From positions 62,001 to 126,000 of the forward strand of contig JAOPHQ010001145.1 of assembly GCA_030340625.1 (NCBI GenBank): 64,000 nucleotides of DNA, in the 5' to 3' direction. How positions within the stretch are numbered: position 1 is the first letter of the stretch; the number at the start of each line of letters is the position of its first letter. Source of the DNA: Merluccius polli (lineage: Eukaryota; Chordata; Actinopteri; Gadiformes; Merlucciidae). Position numbers and translations under genes: made by a program. The notes beneath the pieces are model-generated. The model was not told where the DNA came from, searched no databases, and saw nothing but the letters and a program-made list of their open reading frames with translations. Below, piece after piece: positions 42,933-52,702 of this stretch.

Positions 42933-43873
42933 CAACACTCCAAGCAGTGATCGCCGAGCTACAGGGAGCGGTTAGGAACCTTACGGGACTACTCGCCCAC
43001 CAGGACGCCGCTCTGACCGAGGTGAGAGGATCCGTGGCTGAGCTCGCTCGAGTCGTTCAAGGAAGGAACTCTATGGAAGAATCCGGGGCAGCTGCTGCCG
43101 CGCCGACGGCACAACCACCCGGTATGGCCATTCTTCGTTTACCGTTCTCTCCCCCCCCAGTGTTTAGTGGAGAACCTGGGGCGTGCAAGGGATTTGCCAT
43201 GCAGTTTTCGTTGTTTTTTGAACTCAATGCATCCCAGTTTGCCTCGGAGCGTGCCAAGGTGGCCTTCGTTCTTATTCGCCTGGCGGGTAGGGCCTTGGAC
43301 TGGGCTACAGCCGTGTGGAACCAGGGCCATCCGGACTGCACCAACATACAGTCCTTTCTGGGGGCCCTTCAACGCGTCTTTTACTCTGGACCTTCGGAAC
43401 GGGACGCCTGCCTACGACTCTTCGAGGTAGAACAAGGCACCAGGTCAGTGAAGGATTACGCGGTGGATTTCCGCATCCTGGCGGCACGGAGCCGTTGGGA
43501 GGACCGGTCTCTTACCTCTGCTTTCTACCAGGGCCTAGCAGATCGGATTAAGGATGAGCTAGTTAACAGAGACTGGGGCACTTCTCTGGAGGACTTAATC
43601 ACTCTAGCTTCGGACGTCGACGAACGAGTCCGCCAGCGCCGAGGGGAAAGAAGACGATCCCCGGCACGGAGTGCTCCACGTGGTCTTAACTACTCTGCCT
43701 CTGTCCCTAACCCCAGACAGGAGGCCGACGAACCGATGAATCTGGGAGGGGCTCACCTTTCCCCCGAGGAGCGCCAGAGACGTCTAAGAGGGGGTCTGTG
43801 CCTTTACTGTGGGCAGAGAGATCATCTCCGGTCCGCCTGCCCGTGGCTGCAGGGAAAAGCCGGCCGCCACTAG
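42923..43873 (+). CDS. Gypsy Gag
   Basis: A 316-residue frame starting MTEPTLQAVIAELQGAVRNL. The ATG at 42923 is chosen because the earlier in-frame one lies in the LTR upstream of the RNA start. Central retrotransposon Gag region: PPPVFSGEPGACKGFAMQF, FVLIRLAGRALDWATAVW and FYSGPSERDACLRLFEV. A basic stretch (RQRRGERRRSPARSAPRG) is followed by a C-terminal zinc knuckle CLYCGQRDHLRSAC. It packages RNA and forms the particle. Pol is one frame back and is reached at the slippery site near the 3' end. Confidence 0.9.
   Translation: MTEPTLQAVIAELQGAVRNLTGLLAHQDAALTEVRGSVAELARVVQGRNSMEESGAAAAAPTAQPPGMAILRLPFSPPPVFSGEPGACKGFAMQFSLFFELNASQFASERAKVAFVLIRLAGRALDWATAVWNQGHPDCTNIQSFLGALQRVFYSGPSERDACLRLFEVEQGTRSVKDYAVDFRILAARSRWEDRSLTSAFYQGLADRIKDELVNRDWGTSLEDLITLASDVDERVRQRRGERRRSPARSAPRGLNYSASVPNPRQEADEPMNLGGAHLSPEERQRRLRGGLCLYCGQRDHLRSACPWLQGKAGRH
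43852..43858 (+). promoter_or_regulatory. -1 ribosomal frameshift heptamer GGGAAAA
   Basis: In gag phase it reads G GGA AAA, the X XXY YYZ pattern, 12 bases before the gag stop codon (43871-43873). A -1 slip enters pol as GKSRPPLEKRGF. PEG10, a host gene derived from sushi elements, uses the related GGGAAAC. A GC-rich stretch (GCCGGCCGC) follows and could pair. Confidence 0.75.
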
Positions 43874-46800
43874 AGAAACGAGGGTTCCTAGTGCGCGGTT
43901 CTGTCGTGCCCTCCGCAGCCGATAAATGTCTTCTCTCTGTCTCTCTCTCTTGGACCATGGACTGCGAACCGAGGGTCCCTCTTAGGGCATTGGTGGATTC
44001 TGGCGCAGCCGCCAATCTACTAGACCTCACTTTAGCCAAACAGCTCCAGATCCCATTTTTGCGGGTGGCTTCTCCCCGCGAGGTACAGGCGCTAGATGGA
44101 CGGCCTCTGGGATCTGGGTCATTGGAGTTTCAGACTCCTCCGTTGACCATGCAGGTGGGTGACTCTCACGTCGAAAAGATTCAGTTTTATCTGATTGACA
44201 CTCCTTTGGATCCCATTGTCTTAGGCTACCCCTGGCTGATGGTGCATCAGCCCACCTTTGACTGGCGGCGGGCGGAGCTCCTCGAGTGGGGAGGAGATTG
44301 TAGTCAGCACGCCAGGGTCGCACTGGTTAGGAGTGGTATGGCCGTAGGTGAGGGTGAGATTGGGGCTGCGGTCCCATCTTTTGGCGGACTTACTGCTGTG
44401 CAGCCTGTCGAGGCCTCCGAAGAGGAGAAGGACATGCTACGCCACGTGCCTTCCGAATACCATGACCTGGCGGAGGTGTTTAGTAAGGAGCGAGCTATGT
44501 CGCTGCCTCCCAACCGCCCCTTTGACTGCGCTATTGAGCTAGTTCCGGGGCAGGAGCCGCCACGGGGACGCCTCTACTCTCTGACCCAGACTGAAACCGT
44601 GGCCATGGACACCTATATACAGGAGGCCCTGCAACAAGGGCTCATTAGACCGTCACGGTCCCCGGCAGCTGCAAGCTTTTTCTTTGTGGGGAAGAAGGAT
44701 GGTAGTCTTAGGCCATGTATTGATTACCGGGGGCTGAATAAGATAACCATTAAGAATAAATACCCCCTGCCTCTGATGAATACCGCTTTTGAGCGTCTTC
44801 AGGGGGCTCAGTACTTCACAAAGCTGGATCTCAGAAATGCATACCATCTTGTCAGGATTCGGCCGGGGGATGAGTGGAAGACGGCCTTTATCACCCCTAG
44901 GGGGCACTATGAATATTCTGTTATGCCGTTCGGCCTCACTAACGCTCCCTCTGTCTTCCAGGCCCTGATCAACCACGTTCTGAGGGAGTTTTTGGAGTCT
45001 TTTGTTTACGTTTACCTTGATGACATTCTAGTTTTTTCTAAAGACCTTGGCTCTCACGTCAGTCACGTTAGGGCAGTCCTATCTCGGCTGTTGGCCCACA
45101 AGCTCTTCGTCAAGGTGGAGAAGAGTGAGTTTCACACCACCTCCACATCATTTTTGGGGTTTGTCATTTCTCAGGGAGGGTTGTCCATGGCTAACGATAG
45201 GACAAGGGCCATTGAGGACTGGCCGGTTCCCCTGTCAGTCAAGCAGCTGCAACGTTTTTTGGGTTTTGCTAATTTTTTTCGTAGATTCATTTGTGGTTTT
45301 AGTTTGGTTGCAGCTCCTCTCACGGCTCTTCTCAAGGGGGCGCCCAAGACCCTCCGTTGGACCTCGGAGGCCCAGCACGCCTTCGACGGTCTCAAGCACC
45401 GATTCGCCACCGCTCCTGTTCTGGTTCATCCGGACCCCGGCCGACCCTTCGTAGTGGAGGTGGATGCCTCAGATACTGGGGTGGGTGCCATTCTGTCCCA
45501 ACGGGCATCGGACGACCGCCGCTTGCATCCATGTGCTTACTTCTCCCGTCGACTGACACCGGCGGAATCGAGGTATGACGTGGGGGATCGGGAGTTGTTA
45601 GCGGTCAAGATGGCGTTAGATGAGTGGCGGCACTGGTTGGAGGGGTCGACGCACTCGTTCCAAGTGTGGACTGACCACAAGAACCTCGCCTACCTTAAAG
45701 AGGCCAGGAGGCTGAACCCTCGCCAAGCCAGGTGGGCCCTTTTCTTTTCACGTTTTGTCTTCACTCTGACCTACCGTCCTGGCGTCAAGAACGCCAAGGC
45801 AGATTCCTTGTCCCGTCTGTTCTCTCCAGACTCCTCTGTCATGGAGCCAGGAACCATACTCCCGGAGGGCTGCGTCCTAGCACCCGTTCGCTGGGTTCTC
45901 CTGGAGGACGTCAGAGGGGCCCACTGCGAAGATCCTCCGCCCCCTGAGACGCCAGCGGATAGGCACTACGTGCCTCAGTCACAGAGGGCCAAGGTGTTGG
46001 AGTGGGCGCACTCGGCCAGGACATCCGGTCACCCGGGGGTACGTGGGACCAGTCAGGTTCTCAGTCGCCTCTTCTGGTGGCCCTCACTGGAGGGGGCTGT
46101 CAAGGAGTTTGTGGCCGCTTGCTCAGTCTGCGCCGCCCACAAGACAGATCATCAGCGACCGCAGGGTCTCCTCTTGCCTCTCTCTGTTCCGCGACGGCCG
46201 TGGTCTCACATTGCCATGGACTTTGTTACGGGGTTGCCGCCATCCAAGGGGCACACGGCAGTTCTGGTCGTGGCGGACCGTTTTTCTAAACAGGCCAGGT
46301 TCATTCCCCTGGCCGGTCTCCCCACTGCCAAACAGACTGCAACTCTGGTCGTCACTCACCTGGTCCGGTATGTTGGAGTTCCTGAGGATGTGCTGTCTGA
46401 CCGTGGCCCCCAGTTTATCGCCAGGTTCTGGAAGGGGTTCTGGCAGGCCTTGGGGGTCACTGTCCGGCTTACATCTGGATACCATCCTCAGTCCAACGGC
46501 CAAGTGGAGCGACTTAACCAGGATATGGAGAAGTATCTCCGGATGTACGTGGCCGGGCGTCCGGAGACATGGGCTGACTTCCTCTTGTGGGCAGAGATGG
46601 CCCATAACAACCAGGTCTGCTCCTCGTCTGGTTTCTCTCCCAACCACGTCACACTGGGGTTCCAGCCGGAGCTGTTTCCTCAGCCACCTACGTCCGGTCC
46701 CGTTCCGTCTGCCAATCGTCACGTCTTCTCCCTGCATCGTCTCTGGAGGCAGGCTCGGTCGTCGCTGCTTCAGAGCCAGGCCCTCTACAAGCGCCAGGCT

Positions 46801-47379
46801 GATCGTCGTCGCAGGGTGGCGCTGCCTCTCCGGCCAGGGGACAAGGTTTGGCTCTCCACCAGGGGATTCCCGGTGCCCACTACGTGCAGGAAGCTGGCGG
46901 CTCGCTACATTGGGCCTTTTAACGTTGTCAGGCGAGTCAATCCGGTTTCTTTTCAACTGTCCATCCCCCATTCGTTGAGAGTTAGCCCTGTGTTCCATGT
47001 CTCGTTGTTGAAGAAAGTAGTAACCTCTCCTCTGTCTCCTTCCCAGCCACCGCCGCCTCCCCGACTCATCGACGGCGTTCCGACCTATACCATCCGTCAG
47101 CTTCTGGACGTTCGTCGGGTTGGGAGGCGGTTGGAGTACCTGGTGGACTGGGAAGGATACGGTGTGGAGGAGAGGTCTTGGGTTCCGCGAAGGGACGTTT
47201 TGGACGCGGCGCTGATTCAGGAGTTCCATGACACTCATCCTGATCTTCCTGGGCCTTCGGGTGCCGGCCCTCGGAGGGGGGGTACTGTCATGATTGGCAC
47301 CCGCGATTCCCCTCCGGTCCACTGTGGGGAACCCAGGAGCTCGCGGCGTCATCAGCGTGAACGCTCACCTGAGTTCTGA
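43852..47379 (+). CDS. Gypsy Pol: protease, RT, RNase H, integrase, chromodomain
   Basis: The frame is open from 43798; translation should enter at the slippery site. Residues counted from 43798: protease LRALVDSGAAANLLD (about 63-77); RT with FTKLDLRNAYHLVRI and VYVYLDDILVFSK (active site YLDD, about 405-417); RNase H with VEVDASDTGVGAIL and YDVGDRELLAVKMAL; integrase zinc site HSARTSGHPGVRG and CSVCAAHK; core D in MDFVTGLPP, D in VLSDRGPQF, E in NGQVERLNQD; GPY/F-type RYIGPFNVVRRV; and a C-terminal chromodomain (YLVDWEGYGVEERSWVPRRD, about 1115-1135). Chromodomains steer integration to marked chromatin. The frame passes the polypurine tract and ends in the 3' LTR at 47379. No stop or frame break is seen. 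Confidence 0.92.
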   Translation, partial: GKSRPPLEKRGFLVRGSVVPSAADKCLLSVSLSWTMDCEPRVPLRALVDSGAAANLLDLTLAKQLQIPFLRVASPREVQALDGRPLGSGSLEFQTPPLTMQVGDSHVEKIQFYLIDTPLDPIVLGYPWLMVHQPTFDWRRAELLEWGGDCSQHARVALVRSGMAVGEGEIGAAVPSFGGLTAVQPVEASEEEKDMLRHVPSEYHDLAEVFSKERAMSLPPNRPFDCAIELVPGQEPPRGRLYSLTQTETVAMDTYIQEALQQGLIRPSRSPAAASFFFVGKKDGSLRPCIDYRGLNKITIKNKYPLPLMNTAFERLQGAQYFTKLDLRNAYHLVRIRPGDEWKTAFITPRGHYEYSVMPFGLTNAPSVFQALINHVLREFLESFVYVYLDDILVFSKDLGSHVSHVRAVLSRLLAHKLFVKVEKSEFHTTSTSFLGFVISQGGLSMANDRTRAIEDWPVPLSVKQLQRFLGFANFFRRFICGFSLVAAPLTALLKGAPKTLRWTSEAQHAFDGLKHRFATAPVLVHPDPGRPFVVEVDASDTGVGAILSQRASDDRRLHPCAYFSRRLTPAESRYDVGDRELLAVKMALDEWRHWLEGSTHSFQVWTDHKNLAYLKEARRLNPRQARWALFFSRFVFTLTYRPGVKNAKADSLSRLFSPDSSVMEPGTILPEGCVLAPVRWVLLEDVRGAHCEDPPPPETPADRHYVPQSQRAKVLEWAHSARTSGHPGVRGTSQVLSRLFWWPSLEGAVKEFVAACSVCAAHKTDHQRPQGLLLPLSVPRRPWSHIAMDFVTGLPPSKGHTAVLVVADRFSKQARFIPLAGLPTAKQTATLVVTHLVRYVGVPEDVLSDRGPQFIARFWKGFWQALGVTVRLTSGYHPQSNGQVERLNQDMEKYLRMYVAGRPETWADFLLWAEMAHNNQVCSSSGFSPNHVTLGFQPELFPQPPTSGPVPSANRHVFSLHRLWRQARSSLLQSQALYKRQADRRRRVALPLRPGDKVWLSTRGFPVPTTCRKLAARYIGPFNVVRRVNPVSFQLSIPHSLRVSPVFHVSLLKKVVTSPLSPSQPPPPPRLIDGVPTYTIRQLLDVRRVGRRLEYLVDWEGYGVEERSWVPRRDVLDAALIQEFHDTHPDLPGPSGAGPRRGGTVMIGTRDSPPVHCGEPRSSRRHQRERSPEF
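47273..47285 (+). other. Gypsy polypurine tract
   Basis: CGGAGGGGGGGTAC lies directly before the 3' LTR. It is the expected plus-strand primer and is part of the pol frame. Confidence 0.7.
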
Positions 47380-47627
47380 TTTCACTTCCTGTCATGGACT
47401 ATTTAAGAGCAGTGAATCCTAGCATTCACCGCTCGGTCATGATTCTTCGTGCGCCTAGCCGTAGCTACGTGATATCGCTTTTGTTAATTCTCTTTGTTGT
47501 TTGTTCTGGACTCGTGGAACTTTTCTCTTGGTTTGTGCCTTTTTTCCTTTTGGATTATTCTGCCTCACTGGAATAAACTTTGAGTACTGCACTGCTTGCT
47601 TCCTCTCTGTGGTCATTGTCTGGTCCT

Positions 47628-47631
<4 letters not shown>
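47286..47631 (+). repeat. Gypsy 3' LTR
   Basis: Same length and sequence by eye as 42575-42920. It contains the last 31 codons of pol. Confidence 0.93.
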
Positions 47632-47684
<53 letters not shown>

Positions 47685-47695
47685 GTATAATATAC

Positions 47696-47739
<44 letters not shown>

Positions 47740-47776
47740 TATATATATATATATATATATATACAGTATATATATA
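47632..47776. repeat. (AT)n tract, right of gypsy
   Basis: Nearly pure TA dinucleotides with TATACGTATA and ACAGTA interruptions. Length may be unreliable in the assembly. Confidence 0.9.
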
Positions 47777-47795
47777 TTTGTCATATTGTTATCAG

Positions 47796-47832
47796 ATCCA
47801 CACCATGTTACAATGATTTCCTTATTTTTCAT
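47796..47832. repeat. Right arm of the palindrome around the AT tract
   Basis: ATCCACACCATGTTACAATG, continuing to ATTTTTCAT, inverse of 42492-42528. Confidence 0.75.
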
Positions 47833-49050
47833 GAGTGAATGTCTAGAGTTATCTGTATGTTATCTGTATGTCAATGGGGTTATAAGTAGCCTAACATTAA
47901 GTTCCCTAATTTTGGTCATTCCAGTTACACTACAGAGCTGTCTCGAGTGTATTCATTGTAGAACTGTTTTCAATGGTCAGACTGTTTAGCTCAGTTTAGC
48001 AAGCCAAGCCTTATGCCATAACACCGCATATTTATAAATTGCACCTTAATTTATTCTCACATGAATGTTTATTCCCTAAAATGTCTGTATGAATAGTTTT
48101 AACAAGTAATATGTACTAGTTGGCTGTGTTACACTGACAATATAAAGTTAGCTAGTTAGCAAGGTAATGAAACTATCACCCATTTTTTTTTTTTGCCACG
48201 ATGAGTCGACATGTACTGTAGACATTTCAAGATTTATAAATAATAAATAAAATGGACATATCATGTCGACTTTAATTTTGACAATTCATCTTATCCATCA
48301 TATCCATCAAAACTAGTTTAGAGAGAGTGTAACAGCTAGCAAATTTGATTCCCATTTATGCACTACGGCATTAAGTGGTCAGTGCACATTAGCAGTGCAC
48401 TGACAAAACTATGCGTAATGAGACAGTCTTACTCAATGTACATACTACACAGCTAAGTACTAATTGGCTACCATTACTGTAGTACAAATCAAAATTTCAT
48501 AGCTCCTATAAGTTTATGCCCGAAATACGACAATACCCCCCAGGAAGACCCACAGGGCACAAATACGCAAAAAAGACCACAAGTGATCATGGGGACACAA
48601 TTAGCCTAGGAATGTTTTGTTTGTTTGCCCAGCTTAAGCTCAACCCAGCTAGTGGGTCTACATTGGCTAATGCTAATGCTAACGCTAACATAACATTTGG
48701 TCAATGAGTTGTGTTCCTATTTAGGGCTTGATCTCTGCTCATGTGGACAGTTAAACAATAAGCCGTCTTTTGAAAATGATTAAGTGATTCTTCCAAAAGT
48801 TTTTTAGAATATTAATGTCATGCATACATAAATAATTAACTACTCAGATGAGGATTCACTTGGGGAGTCATGTCATTCTGACCGTTTTAAGCCTGTTTTT
48901 TCCACTTTAAAGCTGTATAAAAGACATGTAAGATTTTTTCCATGGGTTATCTTGCACATATTAGTTGTCAGCCATCTATATATATTAAATGTAAAATGAT
49001 AAAGTAGCAGAATAAACCATTTTGGCCAAACTATATCATGTTTTATTATC
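47833..49050. other. No gene recognised; right part of the inner TIR element
   Basis: AT-rich. A TTAGC/GCTAATGCTAACGCTAAC simple stretch lies near 48665. No continuing part of the cysteine-rich ORF was found. Confidence 0.45.
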
Positions 49051-49873
49051 CTTGGGTCGTTTTTGGCAGCCATCTTGGATTTTCCCTTTAAAAATGACGT
49101 TAATCAACCAGAAATGTTGGGCACCCCTTCTGAAATGATGAGATACATCATAAAGAGTGTCTGTACCAAATTTGGTGCTTCTATCCGCCGCGTAACGATT
49201 AGGTCCTTTTTTGTTGATAATCCCCCCTACTATTGCACGATTGCCAAGCCAGGATAAATAGGCGCGGCTAAATCCAGTCGGATGAAGATAGCTGGGATAA
49301 GCGGCATGCTTGAATAGACCTCGCGATCGCTCACAGAATCACCGATCGGAACATGGATAAAAGTCGTGTTTCATACGTCACGGCCGCTGAACAGCTCCTT
49401 ATTGGATACCCGACCCAAGCCCGATGGGACCCGACGGGACCGGGTCGGGTTCGGACAGATATTTAGAAATTATGCTCGGGTTCGGGTCGGGCTCGGTGAC
49501 GTCTGCGCGATTTGACAGCCAACAGATTTAAATGAAATGAGAAATGACTATATGTAATATTTTAATTCAGGATAATTAAAATGATGCAACATACTTAGAA
49601 AGACCATGCACATGCTGTAAAACACATTAATTCCTCACAGGATTGACGGTGTAAATACAGGTGAATCACTAGGATTAAGCTTAGCCTGGCTGTTAGCCTG
49701 GTCTGGAGCAGGCTAGCTGCGGAGAATAAATCACCATGGTAACTTAGCCGGGATAAGTGTGAGCTGCTTTCATGCAACCGACTTGAGGCTAAATTTAGCC
49801 AGGATAACCTAAATCCGTAAACATATCCCAGCTTAATCCCTTATCCTAGTTTTGTGCAATACCCCCCAGGTGT

Positions 49874-50275
49874 TGTTACTAATAAATAACAGCACATGTA
49901 TCAACAGGCTGTAATATCCTCACATAGCCACAAGGGAACAGGACCAAATATATAAGCTGTATTAACCGCACCTGACCACCAGATGGCAGCAAATAATACA
50001 CTGGGGACGGGCACTCAACACTAGCCAATCAGAGCACATTACACGTCATAGAGGCCACGCCTGCCCAGGTACTATCGAGCACACACAAGCAGGAGAAGGC
50101 AGAAACTCTATAGGCAGCGTATCTATTAGATATTCAGCTAAGTGTCGCTCCACGCGTGAATTATACAATTCCCCTCCTTTTGCTTCATAGATAATAGACC
50201 TAAACCTAAAACAAATAAAGTGAGTTAAAAGCGATCCTGTGTCGGCGGCCTTCTTCCTCAAAGAACATCACAACA
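49874..50275 (+). mobile_element. Solo LTR in copia integrase
   Basis: A 402-bp segment TGTTACTAATAA to ATCACAACA with the 4-bp duplication GTGT (49870-49873 and 50276-50279). It contains ATATATAAGC (TATA-like) and AATAAA (50214-50219) in the order expected for a plus-strand LTR. Copia continues in register after it (AGG TGT AAA CTT). Confidence 0.85.
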
Positions 50276-51915
50276 GTGTAAACTTATTGACAGTAACCTA
50301 CCTAAGAGCCTTTGGTACTATGCCGTTCAGGAAGCAGCCTACACCAGGAATCGGTGCTTTAATAAGCACACAGGCACTACCCCTTATACAGCACTGACAC
50401 TGGGAAAAAGTGTGATCTAGCCAAGATGCACAAGTTCGGGTCAGGATGCTACGCCTACCAACAGGACAGAGGTAAACTAGATCCTAGGTGTGAGAGAGGA
50501 CTCCTTGTAGGGCATGACAAGGGCAGTCCCGCCTTTCTAGTTTACTACCCCAATAAAGGGAAAGTGCAAAAGCACAGGCTGGTAAAGTTTGTCACAAAGA
50601 CAACCTGCGAGAACGGGACTCAAACTCAGGAGCTAGGGCTGGACCCCAAAATAGACGGTGAGGAGAGAGAGAGACACCACAGCCTAGTGTCCTCAGCACA
50701 GACATACAGACTGGCAGTCCACAGTCACCAGAGGATGATGGCGAGAAGCACCCTAGGGTGACGCCACAGGCCTCAAGCAGTGGGAAATATCCCACCAGAG
50801 AGCGTAAACCCCCAGGGTATCTGGGAGATTATACTCAGGAAGATAGTGACGAGGAGGACAGTACACTCACTAGTATAGACTATTGCTACCGAGCAGTTTG
50901 TGGTGTGCCGCTGACCTTTAAAGAGGCCATGACATCAACTGAATCAGGAAAGTGGAAAAGAGCAATGGACGAGGAGATCGAGTCCTTAGAGGACAACCAG
51001 ACCTTTACCCTGACTACATTGCCAGAGGGCAGAAAGACAGTGGGAGGTAGGTGGGTATACTTGATTAAGGAGGACAGTGATGGACATGATCGGTACAAGG
51101 CCAGGTTTGTGGCTAAAGGATATAGTCAGAGGGCAGGGATAGATTATGGCGAGACGTTCTCACCTACAGCCAATCTGACCAGTGTACGTGTAGTGATGCA
51201 GAAGGCAGCCCAAGACAACTTGATATTACATCAAATGGACGTAAAAACAGCCTATCTGCACGCGCCCATCGATCGAGATATCTACATGGAACAACCTGAG
51301 GTTTACGAAAAGGGGGGAGAGAAGCTAGTCTGTAAATTATAGAAGTCCATTTATGGCCTAAAACAGTCGGGGCGTAATTGAAATGAGATGCTTCACACAT
51401 GTCTAATAGATAACTTCACACAGAACCCAGCAGACCACTGTGTATACACAAAAGAGTCCAAACAGACAGGAAAGGTGATAGTTGTTATCTGGGTGGATGA
51501 TCTTATCATCGCAGCCAACAACACTAAGCGTCTAGAGCAAGTGAAGACCATGCTTTCCACCAGGTTTAAGATGAAGGACCTAGGCAGGTTAAAACATTTC
51601 CTGGGCATGGACTTCAGCCAGTCTGATGGCTGCGTAAAGATGTCACAAGGGAAGTATGTTGGAAAGATCCTGAATCGTTTTGACATGCAGGAGTGTAGAA
51701 CGAGGGAGACACCATGTGACCAAAAACAGACTATTCTGAGGATGCGCCTGAAATGGCTGATGTAAAGAAGTACAGAGAAGTTGTAGGCAGCCTCATCTAC
51801 TTGGCTACCTGTACACGACCTGACCTATGCTTTGTGGTAAGCAGGCTATCACAGAATTTCGCTAACCCCACAGATGAGCACTGGGTTACAGTGAAACATG
51901 TTTTGCGCTATCTCA
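50276..51915 (+). pseudogene. Copia end of integrase and reverse transcriptase
   Basis: Integrase end: LIDSNLPKSLWYYAVQEA and YTRNRCFNKHTGTTPYTAL, a frame change near 50410, then HKFGSGCYAYQQDRGKLDP and RCERGLLVGHDKG. RT (RVT_2): ESLEDNQTFTLTTLPEGRK, VGGRWVYLIKEDSDGHDRYK, FVAKGYSQRAGIDYGETFSP, LHQMDVKTAYLHAPID, a stop at about 51340, KSIYGLKQSGRN, then VIWVDDLIIAANN with the catalytic DD and FKMKDLGRLKHFLGMDFS. A stop near 51764 follows, and the last part (SLIYLATCTRPDLCFVVSRL) runs into the MITE at 51916. Confidence 0.88.
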
Positions 51916-52702
51916 CCCCGGATTTCCACTGGGGACGTCAGCGTCGCGTGAGCGTCGCATTACGGCTGCGTCGCGGTCGCCGCTGCTGATCGCTGCCACT
52001 CTAGTCAATGAGAGCATTTCCACCGGGCACGCTGCGGAACGTCTCAGCAGTGTCCCAGGAGCGGCGCGCCGCAGCCGTAACGCGATCATTACTCAGCGTT
52101 CTATTTTTGGCGCAAGCCGCTGCTGAAACGCGTCAATTTAAATAGAGCAGACCGACCGGGCAGGAAGTGAAATAGTAAAAGCCATAGAGCATCTGGTCAA
52201 TTTTCAAAATAAAAACACCCTCCTGATCGAACACGGCCACAAATCGTTGTAATTTATAACTGACTTTGTCTATAGCCTACAGCACAACACATTAGGACAT
52301 AACAACAATAAACAACACTAAACACAATTAAACCAGACAAAAAACGGTATATTACTATATAGCCTACCAACTCATGGTAGAAGCACACAAATCTAGGAAA
52401 AACGACCAAATCAACAGCAAATCAACTTCTGACAGACAAAGCAACTGCAAGTCAACTTCGGAAAGGCAAAGTAACCTTTTATTTGTTTGTTCTATTTTGA
52501 CATCCACAAATTATCGCGTGGTCTCCTGATTCTCGCGTGGTCTCCTGATTCTCGCGTGGTCTTGTAGTTCTCGTGTGATCCCGCGAATCCAGCCGCTACG
52601 CTGCCGTAACGCGTCCGGTGGAAATTGACGCAGGGCAGAGGATGCAGCCGTAACGCGACGCAGCCGTAACGCGACGCTGACGTCCCCGGTGGAAATCCGG
52701 GG
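51916..52702. mobile_element. 787-bp MITE with long TIRs in copia
   Basis: Left end CCCCGGATTTCCACTGGGGA, continuing CGTCAGCGTCGCGT; the right end is its inverse with one mismatch in the first 34 bases. The duplication is TCA (51913-51915 and 52703-52705). Copia continues after it. The interior is shared with 20340-20680. A 3-bp duplication suggests PIF/Harbinger, though TCA is not the standard TWA. Confidence 0.88.

Larger units (their letters stand above)
42575..47631 (+). mobile_element. Complete chromodomain Ty3/gypsy retrotransposon (sushi-like)
   Basis: Two 346-bp LTRs of equal length (42575-42920 and 47286-47631), which look identical, enclose open gag and pol frames. The duplication TATAT lies in an AT tract. 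Domain order protease, RT, RNase H, integrase, chromodomain identifies a chromovirus; the -1 frameshift and self-priming layout match the sushi and Tf1 groups. I see no disabling change, so this copy could be active. Confidence 0.93.
41209..49232. mobile_element. Inner TIR element carrying a cysteine-rich ORF and a gypsy
   Basis: The left end TAGTAGGGGAGATTATG and the right end (inverse, AGTAGGGGGGATTAT) are followed on both sides by CGTTACGCGGCGGATAGAAG. The 3-bp duplication is TTG (41206-41208 and 49233-49235). Inside: two tandem units of about 125 bp (41240-41510), the ORF at 41562-42284, the gypsy in an AT tract, and about 1.4 kb of AT-rich DNA on the right. A 3-bp duplication plus a large cysteine-rich ORF would fit an Academ-like element, but that is a guess. 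Confidence 0.7.
41113..49866. mobile_element. Outer TIR element in copia integrase
   Basis: Ends are GGGGGTATTGCACAAAACTA (left) and its inverse (right), matching for about 26 bases. The duplication is CAG (41110-41112 and 49867-49869); copia continues in register after it. Its own DNA is only about 96 bp on the left and 630 bp on the right, since the rest is a second element. The right part includes CCGGGTCGGGTTCGG repeats. A 3-bp duplication fits several superfamilies; I do not assign one. Confidence 0.8.

Noticed and set aside
46123..47352. 409-codon frame on the minus strand
   Set aside because: It is the antisense shadow of the gypsy pol gene, whose sense frame has all catalytic motifs.
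47455..47838. Tyr/Ile repeat frames on both strands
   Set aside because: Readings of the (AT)n tract.
41113..49866. Assigning the outer TIR element to PIF/Harbinger
   Set aside because: Its 3-bp duplication CAG is not the TWA target, and no transposase belongs to it; the superfamily is left open.
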